Shown piece after piece: positions 17,728 through 26,544 of a DNA stretch of 64,000 bases. Each line of letters starts with the position of its first letter. Positions within the stretch are counted from its first letter, which is position 1. Location of the stretch: positions 868,001 to 932,000 of the forward strand of contig CAVWEY010000003.1 of NCBI GenBank assembly GCA_963754135.1, given 5' to 3'. Source of the stretch: JAJFUI01 sp963754135. Its GTDB lineage: Bacteria; Planctomycetota; Planctomycetia; Pirellulales; Thermoguttaceae. The position numbers were made by a program, and so were the translations under genes. The notes under the pieces were generated by a model. It did no database searches and was not told the origin of the DNA. It saw only the letters and a list, made by a program, of their open reading frames with translations.

Positions 17728-19898
17728 TTGGCTTCGCACACGGACATCCAGCAGACGGGCACCGGGACGGCCGGCCGGCATGGGCGGGCTGCCGGCGCGG
17801 GGCACGTCGCGCGGGTAACACGCACAGTTGGCGCACCGGGCACACTGGGCACTGAAGTGTCCAGCCCTCACGGTGGCGTTTCGGTCCACGGCGACATCGT
17901 CGCCCGGCACGTCCCGCAGATCGTGCGGTTTCCCGGCCGGCTCGCGCAGCCGGAGTACCTCGCCGCGGCCTATCCGCTGATGTTCCTCAGCCGGCGGATG
18001 GACGAACGGCTCACGGAACTGTTCAAGAAGGGCTACGTCAAGGGGACCGTGACCGACGGCTGCGGCAACGAAGCCACGGCGGTGGGCATCACGCTGCCGC
18101 TGCGGCCGGGCCGCGACGTGGTGTCGATCATGCACCGCGACCTCGTCGGGCACGTGCTGCTGGGCGGCACGCCATACCAGATTTTCTGCCAGTTTATGGG
18201 CAACGCCGACAGTCCCACGCACGGCCGCGAGGGGAACGCCCACCACGGCGACGCCGCCCGGCGGCGGTTCCCCATGCTCAGCCACTTGGGCAAGATGCCC
18301 AGCCTGGTGGTGGGGGCCACCTGGGCGGCGCGGCGGCAGGGCGAGGACGTTTTCGGACTGACCGCCTTCGGCGACGGCGCCACCAGCACCGGCGAGATTC
18401 ACGAATCGCTGAACCTGGCCGCGGTGCAAAAGGTGCCCGTCCTGTTCGTGATCGAGAACAACCATTACTCGTTCTCCACGCCGACCAGTTTTCAATACCG
18501 CTGCCGGCATCTGGCCGACCGGGCGCATGGATACGGCATCAAGGGGCTTTCCATCGACGGCACCGACGCCTGGGAGGTCTATTCGTCGGTTTGCGATGCG
18601 TTGGAGATGATGCAGGCCACGTCGTTGCCGTTCTTGCTGGAGTGCATGACGCTCAGGCTGCACGGTCACGCCGCCTACGACAAGGGGGATTACGTGCCGG
18701 CGGAGACGATGCTTGAGTGGCAGGCGGCGGACCCGGTGCCGGCCACGCGGCGGAAGCTGATGGAGACCTGCGGCATGTCGGAGGCGGCCGTGGCGGCAAT
18801 CGAACAAGCGGTCGAGGAGGAAGTCCACTCGGCGCTGAGCCTGGCGATGGCGGTCGGCCGGCCGGACGCAATGAAGAGCCGCATGGCCGTGTTCGCCGAC
18901 TCGTCGCCGGCCGCGGTGAAGCCCTACCACACGCCGCCGGTGAAGAACGGCGAGGCGGTGGGCCGGGCCCTGGATTATCTGCTCGAACAGAACCCGCAGG
19001 CGTTTCTCTTCGGGCTGGACGTGGGCGCCTACGGCTCGGCGTTCAAGACCTGCAAGGGGCTTTTCGAGCGGCACGGACCGCAACGGGTGATGGACATGCC
19101 GGTCTGCGAGTCGGCCCAGGTGGGCTTCGCCCTGGGGGCCTCGCAGACAGGCGCCCTGCCGATCCTGGAGTTCCAGTTCGCCGACTTCTCGACCGAAGTG
19201 GCGACGCAGTTGGGCATGAACGCCAGCACGTGGTACTTCCGCGCGGGCCGGCCGGCGCCGCTGCTGGTGCGGCTGCCCTGCGGCGGCGGGCTGACGATGG
19301 GGGCCTTTCACTCGGGCGAGTACGAGGGGCTTTGGTCCCGCTTCCCCGGGCTCAAGTTGCTCTATCCGGCCACCGCCCAAGAGACGTTCGAGGCCCTCGT
19401 GGCCGGCTTCCACGATCCCAACCCGTGCATCGTCTTCGAGCACAAGCTGCTCTACTGGAGCAAGAGCGGGGAGATCAACTTCGACGGCAACCTGGAAGCA
19501 GTCTGGCGGCCGCGGCGCTATACGGAGGGCACCGACTTGACGGTGGTGGCGTTCGGGGCGATGGTCCACGAGTGCCTGGCGGTGGCCGCCCGCAGCCCCC
19601 GCTCGATCGAGGTCTGGAACCCGTTCGTCTTGCAGCCGATGGAGATCGGGCCGATCCTGGAATCGGTGGGCAAGACGGGGCGGCTGCTGGTGGTGCAGGA
19701 GTGCGGGGCCACCCAGGGGCTGGGCGACCGGGTGATCTCGCTGGTTTGCCGCGAGGCCCTCGGCGCGTTGAAATGCCCGCCGAAGCTGGTGGCCGCGCCG
19801 ACCTGCCGGTCCCGTTCGCGCCGGAGTTGGAATCGTACTGCCGGCCGGGCGGCCCGCGGATCGAGGCGGCCGTAGATCAAATGATCCGGGAGGGGTAG
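17728..19898 (+). CDS. Fused E1 alpha/beta 2-oxoacid dehydrogenase, one frameshift near the end
   Basis: Thiamine-diphosphate enzyme that decarboxylates a 2-oxo acid and acylates a lipoyl domain. The alpha part (about residues 75-380) has the ThDP motif GDGATSTGEIHESLNLAAV..ENN and HRDLVGH. The beta part (about 405-720) has the E1-beta patterns CESAQVGFALGAS, EFQFADF, RLPCGGGLTMGAFHS, and VWNPFVLQPMEIGPILESVGKTGRLLVVQEC. Both halves in one chain resemble fused branched-chain E1 proteins. One base is missing at about 19800 (CCGCGCCGACC); corrected, it ends PVPFAPELESYCRPGGPRIE and stops at 19898. The TTG 17728 start is uncertain, since the first 50 residues look unconserved. A lipoyl-KASIII fusion follows; no separate E2 or E3 is near. 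Confidence 0.88.
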
Positions 19899-19900
19899 AA

Positions 19901-19972
19901 TGTAGTCCGCACACGCCGTGTGCGGACCGGTAAACGGGGAGAATTGTCCGCACACGGAGTGTGCGGACTACA
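19901..19972. repeat. Intergenic paired palindrome, family E (GTCCGCACAC..GTGTGCGGAC)
   Basis: 27-base inverted arms (19901-19927, 19946-19972) between the E1 and lipoyl-KASIII genes. Same family at 28544-28602 and 57808-57859, and a single hairpin inside fecR at 24630-24646. Confidence 0.92.
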
Positions 19973-19976
19973 TATA

Positions 19977-21304
19977 ATGAATGCCACGCTGTTCAAGATG
20001 CCGTTGTACCTGCCGGCGCAAGGCGCGTCGGAGATCGAGGCCACGATTATCGAGTGGCACGTCTCCGAAGGGGACCGCTTCCGCAAGGGGCAGTCGCTGG
20101 TGCAGGTCGATAGCGCCAAATCGGTGTTCGATTTCGAGGCCCCCTGCGACGGGCTGGTGATCCGTCGGTTCCACCTCGAAGGGGAAACCCTGCCGCTGGT
20201 CGAGCCGATCATGGAGATCGAGACGGAAGACCCGGCCATGCGGGACTGGATTCCGCCGGCGGCGGCGGGCGACCACTCGGTGACGTGCATCGAGTCGGCC
20301 CCGGCCGCTCCCGCGGTCAGCCGGCTGGGCATTCCCGTCGGGTTCCTGGGGTTCGGCGGCTATTTGCCGCAGCGGATCGTGACCAACGAGGAGTTGGTGG
20401 CGGAGTTCCCCGAAATCACCGCCGAGTACGTGTATCAAGTGACCGGCATCCGGAAGCGGCGCGGGCCGCGGACGACGAGAAGCCCTCCGGCATGGCCTAC
20501 CAGGCGGCGCTGGAGGCGATCCGCAGGGCCTCGGTGGCGGCCCGCGACATCGACGCGGTGGTGGTGGCCACCACCACGCCCGACGTCGCCATGCCCTCGA
20601 CCGCCGCCATCCTCCAGGACCGCCTGAACCTGAAGACCATTCCGGGCTTCGATCTGAATGCGGCCTGCTCGGGCTGGCTGTACGCGGTGTCGGCGGCGCA
20701 GGGAATGATCCTCTCCGGCATCGCCCGCAACGTGCTCACTGTGGGCGTGGACATGCAGTCGCGGCTGCTGGACAAGTCGGACCGGAGCGCGTATTTCCTC
20801 TTCGGCGACGGGGCGGGGGCGGCCATCGTCTCGGCGCTGCCGGAGGGGGTGGCCGGGCACCGCATCCACCAGGTGGTCCTCGGCTCCGACACCCGCGGAC
20901 TGCACATGGCCCGCCGCGGCGAGCCGGGCTACGTCGTCCGCAACGGGCAGGCGGGAATCGACCCCTGGATCCGCATCGACGGACCCGCCCTCTTCCGCTC
21001 CGCCACCGAGAACTTCACCAGCCTGATCGGCCAGGCCCTCAGCCGCAGCGGCTGGAGCGCCGAGCAAACCCGCTGGATCATCCCCCACCAGGCGAACGGG
21101 CGGATCCTCAAGGCCGCCGCCAAACGCAGCGGCGTGAGCTTCGACCGCTTCTATCTGAACGTCGATCACGTGGGCAACACCTCCAGCGCCAGCATCCCCA
21201 TCGCGATCGTCGAGATGGAAGAGAGCTTGCACGCGGGGGACAAGCTGGTGCTCTGCTCGGTCGGCGCCGGCATGACCACGGCGGCCGTCGCGGTCGAATG
21301 GTAA
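19977..21304 (+). CDS. Lipoyl domain fused to 3-oxoacyl-ACP synthase III, one frameshift
   Basis: Residues 1-85 form a lipoyl/biotinyl domain: MPLYLPAQGASEIEATI, WHVSEGDRFRKGQSLVQVDS with the modification lysine K48 in DSAKS, and a closing PCDGLVIRRFHLEGE. From about residue 120 the chain is a KASIII (FabH-type) condensing enzyme: GFGGYLPQRIVTNEEL, catalytic Cys in NAACSGWLYAV, His in WIIPHQANGRIL, Asn in VGNTSSASIPIA. The triad is intact. One base is missing near 20460 (GCGGCGCGGGCC), between VTGIRKRR and DDEKPSGMAYQAAL. The gene follows a fused E1, so E1 probably acylates this lipoyl arm and the acyl group primes chain elongation. That direct hand-over is inference. ATG 19977 has no clear ribosome site because a palindrome abuts it. 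Confidence 0.88.
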
Positions 21305-21309
21305 GGAAA

Positions 21310-21630
21310 ATGAGCATCGACGAACCGCTGATTGAGGAAATTGTCCGGCGGATCCGGAGCGCTGGCCGCGTAGCACGCATCATCCTTTTCGGTTCCGCCG
21401 CCAGCGGAACCATGAACCGCGACAGCGACGTGGACTTGCTCGTGCTGGAGGATCAGCCGCAAGACATCCGGCAAGAGATGGTCCGGCTAAGGAGCGCACT
21501 GCGAGGTTTGGAATTTCCTTTCGACGTGCTCGTGATGGGCAAGCAGCGGTTTGAAGAGACCAAGCATCTCATCGGCGGCATCGCCTACCCGGCCAACAAG
21601 TATGGAAGGGTAATCTATGACGCCTCCTGA
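21310..21630 (+). CDS. MntA-like nucleotidyltransferase (antitoxin), second copy
   Basis: Minimal nucleotidyltransferase with motif GSX10DXD (GSAASGTMNRDSDVDLL) and a further acidic residue in PFDVLVMG. ATG 21310 (MSIDEPLIEE) is chosen; ATG 21298 would overlap the KASIII stop. It overlaps the following HEPN gene by 14 bases, the same overlap as in the pair at 7143-7782, but the gene order is antitoxin first on the plus strand. It probably modifies or restrains the HEPN partner. Confidence 0.83.
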   Translation: MSIDEPLIEEIVRRIRSAGRVARIILFGSAASGTMNRDSDVDLLVLEDQPQDIRQEMVRLRSALRGLEFPFDVLVMGKQRFEETKHLIGGIAYPANKYGRVIYDAS

Positions 21631-22018
21631 CGGGACAAGGCGGGCATTAGTGGACGAATGGCTGCGGAAGGCCGACGAGGACTTCGCCGTGGCCGAGTAC
21701 CTGATTTCCAGCCAACGGCCGTACTACGGAGCCGTCGGTTTCCACGCCCAGCAAGCCGCCGAAAAATACCTCAAGGCGTTTCTGGTGCATCAGCAGATCG
21801 AGTTCCGCAAGACGCACGACCTGGACAAGTTGCTCGACCTTGTGGCGACGGCGGCTAAGCCGTCGGCCGATTCACTCCGCGACGTGATTGTGCTCAACGT
21901 GTACGGAGTCGAGATCCGCTATCCCGCCGACCTTCCCGAAATGAGCCTGCGCGAGGCCCAAGAGGCCGTGGAACTGGCGGGCAGGGTGCGGGACGCCGTA
22001 TCGGCTGGGTTGTCGTAG
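21617..22018 (+). CDS. HEPN-domain protein (toxin partner)
   Basis: 133-residue HEPN protein: LRKADEDFAVAEYLI, YGAVGFHAQQAAEKYLKAFL and RKTHDLDKLLDL are the typical MNT-associated HEPN helices. It lacks an obvious RX4HXH RNase motif, so it belongs to the HEPN branch often annotated only as nucleotide-binding or toxin-like. ATG 21617 is preceded by AAGGG. Translation is coupled to the upstream nucleotidyltransferase. Confidence 0.82.
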   Translation: MTPPDGTRRALVDEWLRKADEDFAVAEYLISSQRPYYGAVGFHAQQAAEKYLKAFLVHQQIEFRKTHDLDKLLDLVATAAKPSADSLRDVIVLNVYGVEIRYPADLPEMSLREAQEAVELAGRVRDAVSAGLS

Positions 22019-22214
22019 TCGCCCCATTTCGGTGGATCTCGACCGCCCGGCGGCGCCCTTCCGCCAAGGAATGGGCTTCTTCTTTGCCACCCCACCGGGT
22101 ACTGCGGCGAAATTTCGGTAAGTCGGCTGCTCCCGGTACGTTTAATTATACTGGGAGGTAGGGACCACCGACGGCGGCGAATGTAGCCGCGTCTCATCTT
22201 GTGGGGGGTGCGCG

Positions 22215-22778
22215 GTGTCCGACGGAGAAGGCAAACACGAAGACCGGACCAGCGATCCGCTGCACTATGAGCGGTTCGTGCAGTTGTTTGCCCAGGCCCG
22301 CGACCATCTGTTCGCCTACATCTTCGCATTGCTGCCGCACTGGTCCGACGCCGAGGACGTCTTCCAGCAGACGAGCCTGGTGCTGTGGCGGAAGTTCGGC
22401 CGGTTCCAGCCGGACACGGATTTCCTGGCGTGGGCGTGCCGGGTGGCGTTCTACGAGGTGCGGAACTTCCGCCGCACGGCCAGCCGCGACCGGCTGCGGT
22501 TCAACGACGCCCTGCTGGCCCAATTGGCCGAGGAGCGCCCGTTGAGCCCCGAGCGCGACTGCCTGCACCGCGATTTCCTTCTGGAGTGCATCGCCAAGCT
22601 CTCGGAGCAGGAGCGGGCCTTGCTCGACCGCGCCTACGAAGGCGAAACCACGCTCCGGCAATTGGCCGAAGAGCTGCACCGCTCGCCGCAAACCATCTAC
22701 AACCGCTTGAACCTGATCCGCCGCGCGCTGTTCGAGTGCGTGGAGGCCGCCATGAAACAGCGGAAGACCGATCCGTGA
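22215..22778 (+). CDS. ECF RNA polymerase sigma factor (planctomycete-type), module 1
   Basis: Sigma-70 family ECF factor of 187 residues. Region 2 is seen as FVQLFAQARDHLFAYIFALL..AEDVFQQTSLVLWRKF and FLAWACRVAFYEVRNFRR. Region 4 is the helix-turn-helix in LSEQERALLDRAYEGETTLRQL..LHRSPQTIYNRLNLIRRAL. The start is GTG 22215. Its TGA overlaps a GTG of the following FecR-like gene, so the two are coupled. The neighbour is a membrane FecR protein with an N-terminal cytosolic segment, the likely anti-sigma partner. Targets may include the exported PEP-CTERM and DUF1559 genes downstream, which is inference. Confidence 0.88.
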   Translation: MSDGEGKHEDRTSDPLHYERFVQLFAQARDHLFAYIFALLPHWSDAEDVFQQTSLVLWRKFGRFQPDTDFLAWACRVAFYEVRNFRRTASRDRLRFNDALLAQLAEERPLSPERDCLHRDFLLECIAKLSEQERALLDRAYEGETTLRQLAEELHRSPQTIYNRLNLIRRALFECVEAAMKQRKTDP

Positions 22779-22780
22779 AC

Positions 22781-24716
22781 ATGCCGACGGAACAAGACGA
22801 ACTGTTCGAGTTGCTGGGCTCGCTGTGCAGCGGGACGATCACACCCGCCGAGCACGCGCGGCTCGAAGCCCGTCTGGCGGCCGACCGGTCCGCCCGGCAG
22901 TTCTACTTCGACTATCTCGACATGCACCTGCACCTCCGTCAGTGGCGGCGGGCGGCACGGAATGATGAATGCGGAATGATGAATGATGAATTGCCCCCCC
23001 CTCCGGCGTCTGCGGACATTCATCCTTCATCCTTCATCCTTCATCCTTCCGAAGCCTCCAGCGCCGAGACTATTCCCCCCATCATCATCGACACTTCCGC
23101 GCCGGCCTCGGCTCCGATGGCTTCCCTTTTTGCCCCCGGCGGCTGGGCATTTTCCTACACGGCCGCCACGGCGATTACCGGTGTGATGCTGCTGGTCCTC
23201 TGGGCGTGGAAGGTGTCCCATGATTACCAGCTTGCCAGCGCCTCCGCTCGCCGCCGTCCCGCCGGTTCGGAAAGACATTGAGCCGGGGCCGAAGTCTGTC
23301 GGCCGGGTCACGGGCCTGGCCGACTGCCGCTGTGCCGGTCCTGAAACCGTCTTCCGCGACGACGCCATTCCCCTGGGCCGCAAGTACGAACTGGTTTCCG
23401 GCCTGATGGAAATCAATTATGACAGCGGGGCCAAGGTCATCCTCGAAGGCCCGTGCGTCTACGAGGTCGATTCCCCCGCCGGCGGATTCCTTTCGCTCGG
23501 CAAGTTGACGGCAAGGGTCGAAAAGCTTTCAGCTATCAGCGATCGGCAGTCAGAAATCCCAAATCCAAAATCCCAAATCCCCAAATTTGTTGTCCGCACT
23601 CCCACCGCCATCGTGACCGACCTCGGCACGGAGTTCGGCGTCGAGGTCACGCGCGAGGGGCAGACGGATGCCCACGTGTTCCAGGGCGCCATCCGGGTAG
23701 CGGCTGTTGCGGGCGGAGAGGGCAGCCCGGCCCACGAGCGCGTCTGCCGGAAAGGCGAGGCGGTTCGCGTCGGCGCCGGCGATCCGGTGATCCGCGCGAT
23801 CGCTCGCGAGAAGAACACCGCCCCGGCGTTCATCCGCGCCATGCCGCCGCCGCAGTCCGTCCGCGACAGCCAGGCTTACGCCGAACTCGTGTTATCGCTT
23901 AACCCGGCGGTCTACTACCGCATGGAGCGGCCCCGCGGCGACAAGGACCGTTACTTGGTGTTCGATTCCGCTCCCGGCGGCCACCACGGCGTGCTGCGGT
24001 TGGCCGAGGAGTCTAATAAACCGCCATACGTGTTCGGCCGCTTCGGCGATGCGCTGTGTCTTTTCGGGCCAGGAGGCCGCGACCGGGGCGACCGCGTGAT
24101 TGTGCCCGATTACCCTAAGACCACTAACGATCGGCTGACGGTCTCGGTCTGGGTCATGGCCACCGGCCGCCCGGAGTCGGCAATGATCGCCAGCAACTGG
24201 GGCATCCCCGACGGGGAACACCAAAACACGGGACAGTTTCATCTCGGCCTGTACGAAGGCGACGGGGACCTGTCCGCTTGCGTGACACAGCGGGACGGGC
24301 AGAGGGTGGAAGTCCGGGAAGGGAGGGATCAGCCGTTTTTACCATACCTCTGGCAGCACGTGGCGCTGGTGGCCGACGGGACCACCTTGTATCTCTACCG
24401 CAACGGCAAGCCGCTGGCCTCCGCCCCGTGCGCCGGCGTCTTGCCCCAACCACCGGTGGGCAGTCTGGGCATCGGGTGCAGGACGGACCCGGCGGGCACG
24501 GACGCCAACCCGAACATGACTCAGGACCGTTGGTATTGGCAGGGGCAGATCGACGAACTGGCGATCTTCAACCAAGCCCTGTCGCCCCAGACCGTCGAGC
24601 GCCTCTACCTCGGCAAACCGGACACAGCAGGCACACTCGGTGTGCCGTCCGCCGAAGGCCCGCCGCGTTTGCGCACCACCAACAACATAGGAGACAGTCC
24701 CATGAATGGTCCGTAA
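22781..24716 (+). CDS. FecR-domain membrane protein with LamG domain, module 1, one frameshift
   Basis: Probable anti-sigma/envelope sensor. The N-terminal cytosolic helices (ELFELLGSLCSGTITPAEHARL) resemble anti-sigma segments. A membrane helix (SYTAATAITGVMLLVLWAW) and the conserved KVSHDYQLAS follow. Two bases are missing at about 23240-23247 (CCAGCGCCTCC; CCAGCGCGCCTCC restores the frame). The FecR domain (VRTPTAIVTDLGTEFGVEV..HVFQGAIRV) and a LamG/concanavalin-like domain (RLTVSVWVM..IDELAIFNQAL) are outside. Repeat elements are read in frame at 22961-23052, 23523-23590 and 24630-24646. The final residues MNGP coincide with a separately startable mini-ORF. GTG 22775 is an alternative start. 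Confidence 0.82.
22961..23052. repeat. In-frame inverted repeat, family F (AATGATGAAT..ATTCATCCTTC)
   Basis: AATGATGAATGCGGAATGAT and further ATGATGAAT units face repeated TTCATCC units across a C-rich spacer. It is read in frame as NDECGMMNDEL and HPSSFILHPS in the cytosolic/juxtamembrane part of FecR. The same family is in the second fecR at 41421-41504. Confidence 0.88.
23523..23590. repeat. In-frame AAATCCC direct repeats in fecR
   Basis: Tandem AAATCCC/AAATCCA units (about 23546-23585), read as IPNPKSQIPK. They lie between LTARVEK and VRTP, exactly where the paralogous fecR (41421-41504) carries a different repeat family. Confidence 0.82.
24630..24646. repeat. Small family E hairpin in fecR
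   Basis: GGCACAC/GTGTGCC hairpin with a TCG loop, read in frame near the C-terminus of FecR. Confidence 0.7.
24702..24716 (+). CDS. Four-codon mini-ORF MNGP, module 1
   Basis: ATG AAT GGT CCG TAA, preceded by AGGAGA (24689-24694) with a seven-base spacer. It lies in frame with the last codons of fecR, so it may be only that protein's C-terminus. Module 2 has AGGAGG, seven bases, ATG AAC GGC CCG TAG at 42406-42433, with only synonymous changes, while the preceding codons are unrelated. Pro before a stop slows termination in bacteria, so it could act as a regulatory leader for the PEP-CTERM gene 235 bases downstream. Function is inference. Confidence 0.5.
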   Translation: MNGP

Positions 24717-24869
24717 ACGAAGCCATGAAAGCGGGCAGTCGCGGAACCTTTTCGGTTTCCACGCGTCATCCATTTTTCTCGGGTTCCACACGTCGGGTGA
24801 GCGAACCTTTCCAATAAACCGTAAGACCATGATTTATCCTGTGTGTGAGATCGGCCAGCTTCGCGCCGG

Positions 24870-24931
24870 CTTCCGGAGTGTTTCCGGGAGGGCGCGGCCG
24901 GCCCTGTTCCGAATCGAGGGATTCATCCCTC
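24870..24931 (+). promoter_or_regulatory. Structured leader of PEP-CTERM gene 1
   Basis: Hairpin 1: CTTCCGGA (24870-24877), loop GTGTT, TCCGGGAG (24883-24890). Hairpin 2: GAGGGA (24916-24921), loop TTCA, TCCCTC (24926-24931), just before the ribosome site. Hairpin 1 has a counterpart with the same loop and one compensatory base-pair change at 42509-42523. Confidence 0.6.
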
Positions 24932-24951
24932 AACCCTGAAGGAGAGTTGTC

Positions 24952-25692
24952 ATGAGATTTGCATGTGCAATCGCTCTGTGTGTCGTGGCTTTGACGCTGA
25001 TCGCCTCTTATGCGCCGGCAACTATTATTTCCTCCCAGGCGACGAGTGCTTCGAACCCGTCGGCCTTCACCCCAAGCAGTACGGATCTGGCGAACGCGGG
25101 CCAGCCCACCTTCCTCAGCATCACGGGCCAGGGGCACGACTGGTACACCGGCGCGCCCTCGACTGCCGCCTACGTAACGGCTGGCGTCGTCGACGGGACG
25201 CTGGCGGGCACGTCCCCATACCCGGACTGGTACAACCACGGCGATGGGAGCTTCATGCCGTACTACAGCAACTATGACGGCGGCGCCTGGTACTGCATCA
25301 CGCTCAACACATCGGTGAACACGAACGGCTATAACATCACGGAGATTCAGAGCATCGCCGCAGGCGCGTCAACCTGGACGAACATGGCCTACACCGTTGC
25401 ATGGGCTGCGCCAGGCTCGAGCGTCTATACGACCCTTATCTCGGTCAGTTATACAGGGAGTGCTGACGCGAGGGAGGTTACCATCGAGGACGGCACTAAT
25501 CCCGGGGTGACACCGATCGCGACGGGCGTGGGCTCGCTCATGTTCACGTTCCCGACCGATCCAGGCTTCCTCACCCTCCGAGAGACCGATGTGTTCGGCG
25601 TGCCGACCCAGACTCCAGAACCGGGCACGCTGGCGCTGTTGGTTGCCGGTCTCGCCGGCCTGCTCTGCTACGCATGGAGGAAGCGGAGATAG
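24952..25692 (+). CDS. PEP-CTERM sorted exported protein, module 1
   Basis: Exported protein of 246 residues, function unknown. Signal peptide: MRFACAIALCVVALTLIASYA. The mature part is rich in Ser, Thr, Tyr and Gly, as in envelope or matrix proteins. The C-terminus has a PEP-CTERM sorting tail: TPEPGTLALLVAGLAGLLCY followed by AWRKRR, the target of an exosortase (not in this window). A strong ribosome site (GAAGGAGAG) and a structured leader precede ATG 24952. It is probably attached to or released into the exopolysaccharide matrix. Confidence 0.88.
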   Translation: MRFACAIALCVVALTLIASYAPATIISSQATSASNPSAFTPSSTDLANAGQPTFLSITGQGHDWYTGAPSTAAYVTAGVVDGTLAGTSPYPDWYNHGDGSFMPYYSNYDGGAWYCITLNTSVNTNGYNITEIQSIAAGASTWTNMAYTVAWAAPGSSVYTTLISVSYTGSADAREVTIEDGTNPGVTPIATGVGSLMFTFPTDPGFLTLRETDVFGVPTQTPEPGTLALLVAGLAGLLCYAWRKRR

Positions 25693-25819
25693 ACGATCTG
25701 GCATGAATGATTTCTGGGCGGGCGGTCTCTGGCGTCGTCGCGCGGTCCCAGCGCGGCGGCGCCCGAGCCGTTGCCCAAGTAGACGAGACTTCGCGCGGAG
25801 GCCGGTTCACCTGGCCGCG

Positions 25820-26200
25820 CTACAGATTCCGCACTCGGATGACCACCGCGTTGCCGGTCCGCTTTGCAACCAAGAAGAACGGCGGCGCAACCTCCGGGTT
25901 TCCGGCAAACAACAATCGCAGAGTCTCCACGGTGAACTGAGGGTCAATATGGCCTGGCCGCAAAAAGACGACTCCCACGAGCGGTTCCAAGCGGGCGATC
26001 GAGAGGGCGCCGAAATCCTTGTTGTGCGTGAGCACGACGCGCCCGAGCCGGTGCGCCAATTGCAGCAGCCTCGCGTCGGCCGACCCGCGCCATCCGCTCT
26101 CGCGTACGTCCAGGACATCGCGGCCCATCGCCCGCAATTCGGCCACAACGGCCGGATGGACGTTTTCGTCCGTCAGAAGGGGAAAGTCGCTCAGCCTCAC
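25820..26200 (-). CDS. DUF5615 PIN-like protein (toxin partner)
   Basis: Predicted RNase-like toxin of the DUF5615/PIN-like group. N-terminal LLTDENVHPAVVAELRAMG and central VVLTHNKDFGAL have the acidic D.N/E and THxKDF motifs of this family. 126 residues is typical. Its start overlaps the end of the DUF433 gene by four bases, the usual antitoxin-toxin order. The cassette is inserted on the minus strand between the PEP-CTERM and DUF1559 genes of module 1. Confidence 0.85.
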   Translation of the reverse strand: MRLSDFPLLTDENVHPAVVAELRAMGRDVLDVRESGWRGSADARLLQLAHRLGRVVLTHNKDFGALSIARLEPLVGVVFLRPGHIDPQFTVETLRLLFAGNPEVAPPFFLVAKRTGNAVVIRVRNL

Positions 26201-26427
26201 GAGCCCACCTCGGCGGAGACCAGCACGTCATTCTCCAGGAAATGGACGGCGTACCGCAGGGCTTCCTCCACGTCCTCCGGGGCAAGGTGCGGATACGCCC
26301 GCAGAATGTCGTCGCGGCTGGCGCCGGAGGCGACCAACTCCAAGAGGAACTCGACGCTGATGCGGGTTCCCCTCACGCAAGGTTTGCCCCCGAGAACGTC
26401 CGGACTGCATACGATCCGCGTGAACAT
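26197..26427 (-). CDS. DUF433 antitoxin-like protein
   Basis: Small helix-turn-helix protein of the DUF433 family: IVCSPDVLGGKPCVRGTRIS is the diagnostic segment, followed by LLELVASGASRDDILRAYPHL and EDVEEALRYA. ATG 26427 follows AAGGAGG by eight bases and is preferred to ATG 26451. It is co-translated with the DUF5615 gene. Such pairs are widespread putative toxin-antitoxin modules; the DUF433 partner probably also represses the operon. Confidence 0.88.
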   Translation of the reverse strand: MFTRIVCSPDVLGGKPCVRGTRISVEFLLELVASGASRDDILRAYPHLAPEDVEEALRYAVHFLENDVLVSAEVGS

Positions 26428-26544
26428 GGCCGGCACCTCCTTCTCGTGCAATTATACCATGCGCCCGCAGGACGCGGAAGGGCCGCGCGGCGGGTCCTCG
26501 AAAGTTCGATCCTACACCTTTTCGATTGAACTACAAGGCGAACC

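Noticed and set aside
17704..19953. 749-codon minus-strand frame opposite the E1 gene
   Set aside because: The plus strand has complete ThDP and E1-beta motifs; the minus frame has none.
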